From: Lachnospiraceae bacterium
Lineage (GTDB): Bacteria; Bacillota; Clostridia; Lachnospirales; Lachnospiraceae
Length of the DNA stretch: 56,636 bases
NCBI GenBank assembly: GCA_022796795.1
Contig: JAAWJI010000025.1
Coordinates: forward strand, 1-56,636
Direction of reading: 5' to 3'
Notes under the pieces: model-generated
What the model was told of the DNA's origin: nothing
Databases searched by the model: none
The model's input: the letters and a program-made list of their open reading frames with translations, nothing else
Program-made: the position numbers and the translations under genes
In this document: one piece after another, positions 44,247-52,521 of the stretch
Numbering within the stretch: position 1 is the stretch's first letter
Layout of the letters: each line of letters opens with the position of its first letter

Positions 44247-44336
44247 TATGTTTATAATTTAACAAATAATAGCATATTTACCTTGAAATAGCAAGATTTC
44301 AGGAATGTTTTTACAGGAAAAAGAGGATTTGCGAAT

Positions 44337-44399
44337 GTTACTGAGAACGGGGTGAACAGTAACGATTTGTGCGTTACCAGGAACGGAGCGGACAATAAC
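44337..44399. repeat. Two REP-like 27-base palindromic units
   Basis: Units at 44337-44363 and 44373-44399 each run from GTTAC to TAAC, and the first is closed by GTTACTG/CAGTAAC. They agree at 20 of 27 positions, and all seven differences are transitions. A shorter core, GTTACAGTAAC, follows at 44431 on the CDF-gene promoter. A related palindrome lies at 23966. Confidence 0.6.
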
Positions 44400-44409
44400 C
44401 TTGTAACCG

Positions 44410-44438
44410 TTGAAAAAGAAGAAAATATATGTTACAGT
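44410..44438 (+). promoter_or_regulatory. Promoter of the cation efflux gene
   Basis: TTGAAA (44410-44415) and TACAGT (44433-44438) are 17 bases apart. The -10 box lies inside the palindrome GTTACAGTAAC (44431-44441), a possible operator site. Confidence 0.45.
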
Positions 44439-44527
44439 AACGATATTCTCGCATTTTTGGTCTGAAAGGGCGAAGGAGAAGGTAGAAATAAGAGCAAGGG
44501 ACAGAATGGAAGTAAAGGAAGGTTGAG

Positions 44528-45706
44528 ATGATAGATTTTTTTGTACATCGGTTTATAAAAAATTACGAGCAGACAGAGGACGCAGGAGTGCGTACTGCTT
44601 ACGGAGTGCTGGGCAGCGTGGTGGGGATTATCTGCAATCTTCTTTTATTCGGAGGCAAGCTTGTCGCAGGCCTGGTGCTGCACAGTATTTCCGTTACCGC
44701 GGATGCCTTTAATAACCTGTCAGATGCGGCTTCCTCCGTAATTGGCTTTATCGGTGTAAAGATGGCCAGCAAGCCAGCAGACCGGAATCACCCCTTTGGG
44801 CATGGCCGTATCGAATACATAGCGGCCCTCATTGTCTCCTTCCTGGTTATTGAAGTGGGTTTTACCTTTTTAAAGAACGCCTTTGAGAAGATCTGCAATC
44901 CGGAGGAGATTTCCTTTCAGGCGGTGTCCCTGGCAGTACTGCTGGCGTCCATCGGCGTAAAGCTCTGGATGGCGTATTTTAATAGAAAGCTTGGAAAACG
45001 GATTCAGTCAAAGGTCATGCTGGCTACAGCCACAGATGCCCTGGGAGATGTGATTACCACCTCAGCGACTATTGGCTCCATTTGCATCAGTCATTTTACC
45101 GGAGTGAATATTGACGGCTATGTGGGCCTTGTAGTGGCTCTTATTGTTATGTGGGCGGGTATCAGCATTGCAAAGGATACCCTGGAGCCTCTGATCGGAG
45201 AGGCGGTTTCCCCGGAGGTTTACCAGGCGGTGACAGAGCTGGTGGAGAGCTATGAGGGAATCGTGGGAACTCACGATCTGATCGTGCATAACTATGGTCC
45301 CACCAGAAGCCTGGCCTCCATTCATGCGGAGGTGCCCAATGATGTGGACATTGAGGTATCCCATGAAATTATTGACCGGATTGAGCGGGATGCAGCCAGG
45401 AAGCTGGGGATATTTCTGGTGATCCATATGGATCCTGTGGAGACACACAATAATTATGTAAACCGAACAAGGGAACGAGTGCAGGAAGTCATTCACAGGC
45501 TGGATCCGGAATTGTCCATTCATGATTTCCGCATGGTGGATGGGAAGAAGCAGATCAACCTGATTTTCGATGTGGTGGTGCCCTTTTCCTATCAGGAGAA
45601 ACGGCAGCAGGAGCTGCAGGAGCAGATCATGAAGGAGCTGAAGAAGGAGGATTCCCGGTTTCAGTGCGTCATGACCATGGAAAAAAGCTATGTGGCTGAG
45701 GGGTAG
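44528..45706 (+). CDS. Cation diffusion facilitator family efflux protein
   Basis: The 392-residue protein has six membrane spans followed by a C-terminal cytosolic domain. The transport-site motifs are DAFNNLSDAASS in helix 2 and an analogous ATDALGDVITTSA in helix 5, with HPFGHGRIEY between. CDF proteins export Zn2+, Mn2+, Fe2+ or related ions by proton exchange. The D/D and D/D pattern may favour Mn2+ or Fe2+ over Zn2+ but does not decide it. The C-terminal part (from about residue 290) is longer than in YiiP. Confidence 0.9.
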   Translation: MIDFFVHRFIKNYEQTEDAGVRTAYGVLGSVVGIICNLLLFGGKLVAGLVLHSISVTADAFNNLSDAASSVIGFIGVKMASKPADRNHPFGHGRIEYIAALIVSFLVIEVGFTFLKNAFEKICNPEEISFQAVSLAVLLASIGVKLWMAYFNRKLGKRIQSKVMLATATDALGDVITTSATIGSICISHFTGVNIDGYVGLVVALIVMWAGISIAKDTLEPLIGEAVSPEVYQAVTELVESYEGIVGTHDLIVHNYGPTRSLASIHAEVPNDVDIEVSHEIIDRIERDAARKLGIFLVIHMDPVETHNNYVNRTRERVQEVIHRLDPELSIHDFRMVDGKKQINLIFDVVVPFSYQEKRQQELQEQIMKELKKEDSRFQCVMTMEKSYVAEG

Positions 45707-45808
45707 AAGTAAAGGGATGGAAAAGGATTTATGTAGGAAGCTGGATCGAGAAGGCGGTGGAGAATGCAGGCAATACCGCGGATCAAAAAAAGAAAATAAA
45801 AAAAGTGC

Positions 45809-45837
45809 TTGCATTTTTCGGAAAGATGCTTTATAAT
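45809..45837 (+). promoter_or_regulatory. tRNA-Gln promoter
   Basis: TTGCAT (45809-45814) and TATAAT (45832-45837) are 17 bases apart, 20 bases upstream of the mature tRNA. Confidence 0.8.
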
Positions 45838-45856
45838 ATCATTTGTTGACACGTAA

Positions 45857-45928
45857 AGGGCTATCGCCAAACGGTAAGGCAACGGACTCTGACTCCGTCA
45901 TTTCAAGGTTCGAATCCTTGTAGCCCTG
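45857..45928 (+). tRNA. tRNA-Gln (anticodon CTG)
   Basis: A complete 72-base cloverleaf is visible. The acceptor AGGGCTA pairs with TAGCCCT, the anticodon stem is ACGGA/TCCGT with loop CTCTGAC (anticodon 45889-45891), and the T arm is CAAGG-TTCGAAT-CCTTG. The discriminator is G, and CCA is not encoded. It reads CAG codons. A minus-strand gene ends inside its 3' half. Confidence 0.93.
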
Positions 45929-46260
45929 CTTTTGAAACCCTGGCAGAGAGATCTGTTGGGGTGTTTTTTTGCACTCATTTTTAGGTAATATGAAATCTCA
46001 AAGGGAAGCAGGATCTGTATAATGCCGGAATCCTCCGAAAGGGGCTGTTTCAGCTGATCATAAAAGTTCTCTCTGGTTCCGGCCATAATCACAACAATTA
46101 CTTTATCCTCCAGATACTCTACGGTATATGCCAGCTCATAATTTGTTTTATTGTAATAAATGTCATATCCATACACACCAGACAAATCCCCGGTTTTGGC
46201 TCCTCCGATTGTATGATCCTCTCGAATCTTATCAACTGCTTCTTGATATAGCGCCTTCAA
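45898..46260 (-). CDS. RelE/ParE-like toxin gene with 3' end fused into tRNA-adjacent DNA
   Basis: The 120-residue product resembles small RelE/ParE-family toxins in residues 1 to about 71: [26 protein letters not shown], then ELAYTVEY and [15 protein letters not shown]. Such proteins usually end soon after that point. Here about 46 unrelated residues follow, and the last ten codons read antisense through the tRNA-Gln 3' half. The start is TTG with GAAGGA five bases upstream. The N-terminus looks shorter than usual. No antitoxin gene is evident upstream. It is probably a recombined or inactive copy; mRNA endonuclease activity is not shown. Confidence 0.55.
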   Translation of the reverse strand: MKALYQEAVDKIREDHTIGGAKTGDLSGVYGYDIYYNKTNYELAYTVEYLEDKVIVVIMAGTRENFYDQLKQPLSEDSGIIQILLPFEISYYLKMSAKKHPNRSLCQGFKSRATRIRTLK

Positions 46261-46369
46261 TTTTTATCCTTCAGCTTTTTTCAGTATTGCTACCAGTATG
46301 GAGAAGCTTAACGCATCCAGCGCTTTCCCGCAGCAGGCGCAGCTGACTTGGATCACCCATGATAAGTTT

Positions 46370-47359
46370 TCAGCGGGTAAACTCTTCCCAGCTTTGCATT
46401 CTGGACAGATCCATCAAGGCCGGGTCCTCCTGGAACTGGTAACAGAAATCCTCAAGATGGGTGTTGAGATAGTCGGCCTTCTGGCACAGATCGGCTGCTG
46501 CTCTGGCGTCTGGTATAGTATCATCTCTGGTGAAGAGAAAACAGGAGCGCAGCTGGACCTGGCTTCGAATCCATTCCCGGTCCTCCGAGCGGGACAGCTC
46601 CTTTACCTTTGCTTCCAGCCCGGCGGGGGCATTTTCCAACAGTCCGGCCCCAAGCATATATCCCAGACGCCGAAGGATCTCCTTGATGTAATCGGTCTGA
46701 TTATGGACAGCCACCATGGATTCCTGGTGGAGTTTGGTTTCCTCCATACAGAGAGTCATTTCTTTGGCGTGGACGGATAGCCCGTTTTTAGAGCTTGTGC
46801 AGGCTCTTTTGTTGCACTTTAATTCCACGATGGAGATCACCCAGGGCTTCTGGGCGCAGGAAAAGGTGACGAGATCGCATTTCGCATGCCTTTTGCCTGG
46901 TATTTGCAGATTGTGGGAACCCCGTTTATACCATGCTTCGGGCAGCGTCATTTCAAAATCGCAGACCACGGTTTCCCTGTGATCAGGATGAAAATCCCGG
47001 TGATTCCGGGCGATGGCTATCTGATTGTGACGTTCCTTTGCAGAAAGAATTTTTTGGGGAGATAAGAGTTTACCCGGATCCCTGGTGGTTCTGGAAAAGT
47101 GCGCCTCAATGGCATCGCTGACCCTGGGATCCTCCTGATCCTGGGAGTCTTGTTCCGGACCCAGGTAGGCGAAGGAGGGTATTTTGATCAGAGAGTCTTT
47201 GGTGGTAGGAAGGAGACAGAGGATACCGCCGTTGGCATATACCCGGAGATGGTTTTCCTGAAACGGCTTGTTGGTGTTCTCCAGGGAGGGACCGCAGATA
47301 AAAATTTTGTTGCGGATGCTCAGTTTCTGAATAAGAGAGGCGGTATACAAATTATCCAT
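46370..47359 (-). CDS. Uncharacterised protein with possible PD-(D/E)XK nuclease core
   Basis: I do not recognise this 329-residue protein by family. Its middle has D162 in KCDLV followed by E179 and K181 in SIVELKCN, spaced as in PD-(D/E)XK nucleases (Asp, then a strand with E-x-K). The C-terminal half is helical, with a LRRLGYMLGAGLL segment. There is no signal peptide. AAGGAG lies upstream of the ATG. It sits between the ParE-like gene and a divergent GntR gene. Confidence 0.6.
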   Translation of the reverse strand: MDNLYTASLIQKLSIRNKIFICGPSLENTNKPFQENHLRVYANGGILCLLPTTKDSLIKIPSFAYLGPEQDSQDQEDPRVSDAIEAHFSRTTRDPGKLLSPQKILSAKERHNQIAIARNHRDFHPDHRETVVCDFEMTLPEAWYKRGSHNLQIPGKRHAKCDLVTFSCAQKPWVISIVELKCNKRACTSSKNGLSVHAKEMTLCMEETKLHQESMVAVHNQTDYIKEILRRLGYMLGAGLLENAPAGLEAKVKELSRSEDREWIRSQVQLRSCFLFTRDDTIPDARAAADLCQKADYLNTHLEDFCYQFQEDPALMDLSRMQSWEEFTR

Positions 47360-47485
47360 GACATATGCTCCTTTTCCACTATTCTAGTATAGAAAGGGAG
47401 AAAAGGCAATAGGTGACAGCAAAAGACGGCAAGGATAGCGGCAGCATAGATGAAATAGATTTCCAAAGCAGAGGGAGAAAATAGG

Positions 47486-47514
47486 TTGACATATGGCCAT
47501 ATCCAGCGGATAAT
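47486..47514 (+). promoter_or_regulatory. GntR gene promoter with embedded palindrome
   Basis: TTGACA (47486-47491) and GATAAT (47509-47514) are 17 bases apart. The spacer starts with the perfect palindrome ATATGGCCATAT (47491-47502). The half-site CCATATCC recurs in the operator-like palindrome at 50798, which suggests control by the same regulator. Confidence 0.6.
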
Positions 47515-47590
47515 ACAAACAATAGCTGAGCTTTGCTTATCATACAACTATCAGCTGTCATCTATGAGATGGAAGGGGGAAACATGGAAG

Positions 47591-48298
47591 ATGAGCATAA
47601 AACCCATTAAAAAAGTAAATGTCAGCGAACAGGTTTTTGAGCAGATGAAGGGAATGATGACGAGAGGTGAGTGGAAGCCGGGGGATAAGCTGCCCTCGGA
47701 GAATGAATTGGCAGAAGAGTTTTGCGTGAGCCGGATCACGATTCGACAGGCTCTGCAGAAGCTGAATGTGCTGGGGCTTTTGGAGACGCGTCTGGGGGAG
47801 GGCTCCTTTGTGCGGGAGATTGAGCCGGGGGACAGCATGAACGCCTTATTGCCAGCAGTGCTTTTCAACCGAGATATGCTGATGCAGGTAGAAGAATTCC
47901 GTGAGATTGTGGAGGTGGAATCCGTAAAGCTGGCGGCGGAACGGGCCACCGGGGAGGATATCGCCGCTTTGCAAAAAATCCTAAAGAGAATGGAGCGCTG
48001 CCAGGGAAACCCGAAAAAATTTGGAGCTGCGGATCTGGAATTCCATATGAAGCTGGGGGAGATGACCAGAAATGATCTGGTGGTGAAGACGGAGAAAATT
48101 CTGCAAAGCACCCTTCGGGACGCCATAGAGGACATTGTGAGCGGGATCGGATATGAACTGGGGCTCCACTATCACGGGTTGCTTATTGAAGCGATGGAGC
48201 AGCATGACAGCAAAAGGGCTGCCAGTATTATGAAGGAGCACTTAAGCAAAAATAAAACGTTTATTCTGAAAGAGGGGGAAATAAAAGATGAGCTATAG
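47591..48298 (+). CDS. GntR-family (FadR subgroup) regulator of TRAP cluster 2
   Basis: The 235-residue protein has a winged HTH (LPSENELAEEFCVSRITIRQALQKLNVLGLLETRLGEGSFV, about residues 36-76) and a helical FCD domain (LEFHMKLGEMTRNDLV, and a late LGLHYHGLLIEAMEQHD). These hold the usual His metal ligands. The start ATG 47591 sits behind GGAAGGGGG; the longer frame runs through its promoter. It is followed 99 bases later by an AraC-type regulator on the same strand. Both probably act on the transporter and enzyme genes from 50.9 kb. Confidence 0.88.
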   Translation: MSIKPIKKVNVSEQVFEQMKGMMTRGEWKPGDKLPSENELAEEFCVSRITIRQALQKLNVLGLLETRLGEGSFVREIEPGDSMNALLPAVLFNRDMLMQVEEFREIVEVESVKLAAERATGEDIAALQKILKRMERCQGNPKKFGAADLEFHMKLGEMTRNDLVVKTEKILQSTLRDAIEDIVSGIGYELGLHYHGLLIEAMEQHDSKRAASIMKEHLSKNKTFILKEGEIKDEL

Positions 48299-48397
48299 GA
48301 AAGAGCTGCTGGAGAAAAGTACAGAAGCTTGCGGATACGCAGATTCGCGCATAAGTCCGACATAGGATGGCGGACAGAACGGATGGAGAGAAGGCGG

Positions 48398-50608
48398 ATG
48401 GGACAGATTTTACGGGTTAAAAGCGTGTTTACTCAGAATTTTATTGGGCTTTTGTTGATTTTGAGCGTACTGTCCATGGTTTGCTGTACGGTGATCTCCG
48501 GCTTTGTGATCAGCGAGACCACGGAAAATCTCAACCGGATGCGGGTGAACGAGCTGGAGCAGGTAATCACCGAGGTGGACGGCATGCTCTCTTATGTGGA
48601 AAAGAGTCTGGTAAAATTTACCCGGCTGGAGGACGTGGTTCGGGGAACCGTTCTCCCAAGCCGGGACGCCCTGGAGCGCAATTCCAGTATTCTTACGGCT
48701 CTGCGAAATGAGACGGCCATGAACCAGGGAATTGAGTCTCTAAGCCTGTATGCGGCGGTGGACAATAAGATCTTTTCCAGTGAGGGCGGGTTTCAGGAGC
48801 TGGAGCAGTATGAGAATCATGGGGTGATTGAGGAGCATATTGCCGGACGGAAGGTGGAGTTTGTGCTGGGCACCTCCTATTGGATTACCATGCAGATGAT
48901 GGGGGAACAGCTCTATATGTTCTGTGATTTTTTCTATTCCCTGAATCAACCCATCGGCACTCTGACAGCCAAGATTAATATGGAGCTTATTCGGGAAGCC
49001 CTGCAATCTGTGAAGGAGGAGGGGACCTATATCTACATATTGGCAGAGCAGGGAAGAAGGATTGGATTTCAGGACCACGCTTATGTGGAAAATGAAAATA
49101 ACATGGAGCAGATTACCCGCTGTTCAGGATACAACGGATGGAATTATTATTACAGCTACCAGACAGAGCCTTTTTTAAAGCTTCTCTCCTCCCTCCTCCA
49201 TGTGGTCTTTCCCATTCTTCTGGTATTTTTGCTGTTAAGCTTAGGTATGTCTTTTTATGGGGCCAGAATATCGGCAAATCCGGTGCGCCGGCTCCTGAAA
49301 GGCATGGGATATGACGCCAAAAGCACCCAAAACGAATATGAGCTTCTGGATTCCTACTATCGTTCCACCAAGCAGGAACAGCTGCGGATGAAAAGCTTAA
49401 TCGAAGAATACTCTCCCAAAATTATGGAGAGCCTTTTTCATGGGATTCTGGATGGAAGGGTGTACAGCAGTGAGGAGATTGCCCATGTGATTCAATGTAC
49501 GGATAACCGCTGGGAGCAATATGGGGCCTATGAGGTGTTGGTGTTTGCCATGAACCAGGAAAACGGCCAGCCTCTCACAGCTCTCCAGGAGGAAGTGCTG
49601 CTAAGCAAGTGGAAGCAAAGCTTGGGAGAGCTTCTGGGAAAGGGATCGGGGAACCTGTGTATTTTTATGTTTCAGAAGCGGTATGTATTGATTCTTTGCT
49701 TTCCGGCAAGGGAGGAGGAAAGCCGCCGCAGGAGCGCCCTTAAGAAGGTGATGTACCGGGTGGGAGAGGATGCCCAGTATCACCGGCTGGCGCTGCTGAC
49801 CAGCAGCCATCATACCTGCGATTATATGAAGGATATCCGCTATGCCTATCAGGAGGCGGTTCGGGATCTGGAGCATGAAAGCTATTACAGGGCGTCTAAG
49901 GAAGAAATCCGCAGCGCGGAGGAGCCTTTGGGGATGGAGGAAGCTTCGGAGAAAAAAGCGGGGACCTGGCTGGAAAAACGGCTTTTGCAGCTCCAGGCGG
50001 AGATTGAGGCGGATTCTCCCGAAACCTCCCGGGATCTGGGATACCGGATCATAGAGGACGTGGCAAAGGAGGGGGATGCCAGGGCGGTGCAGGAGGCCTG
50101 CCAGTATCTTGCGGAGAAATTTGTTCGGCTCCTTCTTCTCTACAACTGCAATCCGGAGGGGGATTGCATGGAGGGAAAAAGGCCTCTGGGGGATCTGGCC
50201 CAAAAGAAAAGCAGGCAGGAGCTGACAGACTACATGAAGGACTATCTGGATCTTGTGTTAAAGGAGCTGGAAAAGCAGAAATCCAAGCGGTTCCACCGGG
50301 CGGTTTTAAAGACCAAGGAGATTATCGAGGAGAGCTATTCGGACAGCAATCTCTCTCTGGTGGCGATTGCGGAGAAGGTAAGGATCAATCCCTCCTATCT
50401 GAGCACCCTGTTTATACAGTCTCAGCATATAAGTCTTACGGATTACCTGAATGAATACCGGATACAGAAGGCAAAGCAGCTACTGGATATTACCAATATC
50501 TCGGCAAAGGAGGTAGGGTACCAGGTGGGATTTCACACAGCCCAGAACTTTAACCGGGTTTTTAAACGGTACACAGGAGTTACCCCTGGTCAGTACAAAA
50601 GACGATAG
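48398..50608 (+). CDS. Membrane-bound AraC-family regulator with extracellular sensor domain
   Basis: The 736-residue protein has a first span at about 15-40 (FIGLLLILSVLSMVCCTVISGFVI) and an extracellular domain of about 240 residues. A second span follows near 275 (VVFPILLVFLLLSLGMSFY), then a long cytosolic linker. It ends with an AraC HTH, whose helices include LSLVAIAEKVRINPSYLSTLFIQ and AKEVGYQVGFHTAQNFNRVFKRYTGVTPGQYK. This one-component form, common in gut Firmicutes, senses an external molecule. ATG 48398 is chosen because GGAGAGAAGG precedes it. It likely activates the TRAP genes that follow. Confidence 0.88.
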   Translation: MGQILRVKSVFTQNFIGLLLILSVLSMVCCTVISGFVISETTENLNRMRVNELEQVITEVDGMLSYVEKSLVKFTRLEDVVRGTVLPSRDALERNSSILTALRNETAMNQGIESLSLYAAVDNKIFSSEGGFQELEQYENHGVIEEHIAGRKVEFVLGTSYWITMQMMGEQLYMFCDFFYSLNQPIGTLTAKINMELIREALQSVKEEGTYIYILAEQGRRIGFQDHAYVENENNMEQITRCSGYNGWNYYYSYQTEPFLKLLSSLLHVVFPILLVFLLLSLGMSFYGARISANPVRRLLKGMGYDAKSTQNEYELLDSYYRSTKQEQLRMKSLIEEYSPKIMESLFHGILDGRVYSSEEIAHVIQCTDNRWEQYGAYEVLVFAMNQENGQPLTALQEEVLLSKWKQSLGELLGKGSGNLCIFMFQKRYVLILCFPAREEESRRRSALKKVMYRVGEDAQYHRLALLTSSHHTCDYMKDIRYAYQEAVRDLEHESYYRASKEEIRSAEEPLGMEEASEKKAGTWLEKRLLQLQAEIEADSPETSRDLGYRIIEDVAKEGDARAVQEACQYLAEKFVRLLLLYNCNPEGDCMEGKRPLGDLAQKKSRQELTDYMKDYLDLVLKELEKQKSKRFHRAVLKTKEIIEESYSDSNLSLVAIAEKVRINPSYLSTLFIQSQHISLTDYLNEYRIQKAKQLLDITNISAKEVGYQVGFHTAQNFNRVFKRYTGVTPGQYKRR

Positions 50609-50688
50609 ACGTCCTTAGAAACAAAGAAAAATTGGAATTAATACCGAAATAGATTTCGGGAGATTATGCAAAACCTATCAATTTATAT

Positions 50689-50757
50689 AAAAATAAATGG
50701 ATTATAAACATTTCATTGGAAAAAATGCTCACATGTTTATAATCCATTTATTTTTTT
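50689..50757 (+). terminator. Long perfect hairpin after the AraC-type gene
   Basis: A perfect 23-bp AT-rich stem (50689-50711 with 50733-50755) with a 21-base loop is followed by TT. It lies 80 bases after the stop and just before the TRAP cluster 2 promoter. A small palindrome, CCGAAATAGATTTCGG, lies at 50644. Confidence 0.75.
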
Positions 50758-50758
50758 G

Positions 50759-50787
50759 TTTACAGAGAGAGGCAAGGAGGGAATAAT
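50759..50787 (+). promoter_or_regulatory. Promoter of the TRAP cluster 2 structural genes
   Basis: TTTACA (50759-50764) and AATAAT (50782-50787) are 17 bases apart, directly after the hairpin and about 115 bases before dctP. Confidence 0.5.
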
Positions 50788-50797
50788 GTGCTTATGA

Positions 50798-50813
50798 CCA
50801 TATCCGGATATGG
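50798..50813. promoter_or_regulatory. Operator-like palindrome CCATATCCGGATATGG
   Basis: This perfect 16-base palindrome lies 10 bases after the -10 box, where a bound repressor would block initiation. It shares CCATATCC with the palindrome at the GntR gene's own promoter (47491), which makes that GntR protein the best candidate to bind it. Confidence 0.6.
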
Positions 50814-50901
50814 ACGGAAAGCACCCTCTCCCTAGGCAGAAGCGCATGCCCTTGGGACTGGGAGGAAAACCTGAATTTTGTATAAAGGAGGAAATGGATC
50901 T

Positions 50902-52005
50902 ATGAGAAACAAGGGAATAGGACTTTTATTGGCGGCTGTTATGGTCATATCTCTGGCAGCCTGCAGCGGTCAGAAGGCAGAGGAAAATGCTTCCTCGGAG
51001 GAGCCCAAACAGGAGGCTTCTGTAGAAGAGCCGAAGCAGGAAGCTTCAGAGGATTCGGAATCTTTAGAGGAAGCAGCTGTGGAGGGAGAGACCATGTTTC
51101 TCACCATTGCAAACGCGGCTCAGGACGGAGACAGCCTTGATTCTGCCCAGGATTATTTTATAGCTGAGCTCAGCAAGGCTACGGGAGGAAAGATCACCGG
51201 GTCCGTGAGCCCCAACTCCCAGCTGGGATCTCACAGCGATTATATTGGAAGCCTGCAGATGGGAAGCATTCAGGTGGCGGAGGCCACGGCGGCTGTACTT
51301 TCCACAGTAGCTCCTAAGTTTTCTATTTTCGACCTGCCCTATGTGGCGCCTAACAATGCGCAGGCTGTCTATGAGCTTCTGGAGGGAGAGGCAGGGGAAA
51401 TACTCAATCAGGATCTTATTGAAAATGCCAATGTACGTGTGATCGGCTGGATGTGCAGAACACCCCGGCATGTGTACAGCGCAAAAGGTCCCATTGAGGG
51501 GCTGGATGACTGGAAAAACCTGAAAATCCGTACCATGGAGAGCAGCGCTATGATTTCTGCTATGGAGCTTTTAGGAGCAAAGGCAACGCCTATTGCAACA
51601 GCCGAGCGGTATCTGGCCCTGCAGACCGGGGTAGTAGATGCGGCAGAGAACAATGTGGCGGAGATTTATAACTGCAAAGAATTTGAGGTGACCTCCTATC
51701 TGTCAAAAACTGGTCATCTGTGCGCACCCAATGTACTTATTGTGGGTGAGGACTGGTTCCAGAGCCTTTCCCCGGAATACCAGGAACTGGTTCTCAAAAT
51801 CGGAAAAGAGGCGGGAAAGGTGGCCACAGATATTGAGACCAGTAAAGAGGAGGAGTATGAGAGCCTTCTGGTCAGTGAGGGAGGAATGATGGTAAATGAG
51901 GTGGAGGACACCGCACCCTTCCAGGAGGCGCTGGCGCCTTTGTATGAGGAATATAAGGACGTTGTGGGAGAAGACCTGTTGAAGCTCTTTCAAGGTGGGA
52001 AATAG
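50902..52005 (+). CDS. TRAP transporter solute-binding lipoprotein (DctP), cluster 2
   Basis: The 367-residue lipoprotein has a signal peptide with LAAC (Cys21) and an acidic linker made of two near-identical EEPKQEAS units (about 30-50). A DctP domain follows. The region IRTMESSAMISAMELLGAKATPIATAERYLALQTGVVDAAENN carries the Arg and Asn/Asp positions of the binding cleft. It is distant from the cluster 1 DctP, so a different ligand is likely. ATG 50902 follows AAAGGAGG; the earlier TTG in frame is rejected. Confidence 0.92.
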   Translation: MRNKGIGLLLAAVMVISLAACSGQKAEENASSEEPKQEASVEEPKQEASEDSESLEEAAVEGETMFLTIANAAQDGDSLDSAQDYFIAELSKATGGKITGSVSPNSQLGSHSDYIGSLQMGSIQVAEATAAVLSTVAPKFSIFDLPYVAPNNAQAVYELLEGEAGEILNQDLIENANVRVIGWMCRTPRHVYSAKGPIEGLDDWKNLKIRTMESSAMISAMELLGAKATPIATAERYLALQTGVVDAAENNVAEIYNCKEFEVTSYLSKTGHLCAPNVLIVGEDWFQSLSPEYQELVLKIGKEAGKVATDIETSKEEEYESLLVSEGGMMVNEVEDTAPFQEALAPLYEEYKDVVGEDLLKLFQGGK

Positions 52006-52020
52006 CAGGGGAGGATGCAG

Positions 52021-52521
52021 ATGAAAAAGGCAGAATATATTTTAATAGATGTCATTCTGGCCGGTTTGCTGAAAATCATCGGAAGTGTCCTGGTGGCAGA
52101 TATCTTGCTGCAAATTGCAGCCCGGTATCTGCCCATCCGGGTAACATGGACTGATGAAATTGGAAGGCTTTTGTTTGTCTGGTTTTCCATGCTGGCCACA
52201 GCTATGGCCTATGCGAAGAATCAGCATCTGAGCATTGACTATTTTTACCTCAAGTTCGGAAAGAGGGTACAGACAGTACTGGATTATTTTTCCCTGATCC
52301 TTGTGATGGTATCCTCCGCAGTTCTTACATATACAGGATTTCAGGTGCAGCAGGTGGTCTCTCAACAGCGATCTCCCATATTGAAAATTTCCATGTCCTG
52401 TTTTTACATGGCGGTTCCGGTGGGTTTTGGCTTTGTGGTTCTCTTTAGTATTGTGACCTTGCTGGATCGGATAACTGCTAAAGATAAAGATCACATAGAA
52501 GAGGGAGGGGAGGCTGTATGA
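52021..52521 (+). CDS. TRAP transporter small permease (DctQ), cluster 2
   Basis: The 166-residue protein has four membrane spans and the DctQ pattern RYLPIRVTWTDEIGRLLFVWFSMLATAMAYAKNQHLSID. ATG 52021 is preferred over 52015 because AGGGGAGG then has a six-base spacing. It begins 15 bases after dctP, and its last bases overlap dctM (ATGA). Confidence 0.9.
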   Translation: MKKAEYILIDVILAGLLKIIGSVLVADILLQIAARYLPIRVTWTDEIGRLLFVWFSMLATAMAYAKNQHLSIDYFYLKFGKRVQTVLDYFSLILVMVSSAVLTYTGFQVQQVVSQQRSPILKISMSCFYMAVPVGFGFVVLFSIVTLLDRITAKDKDHIEEGGEAV

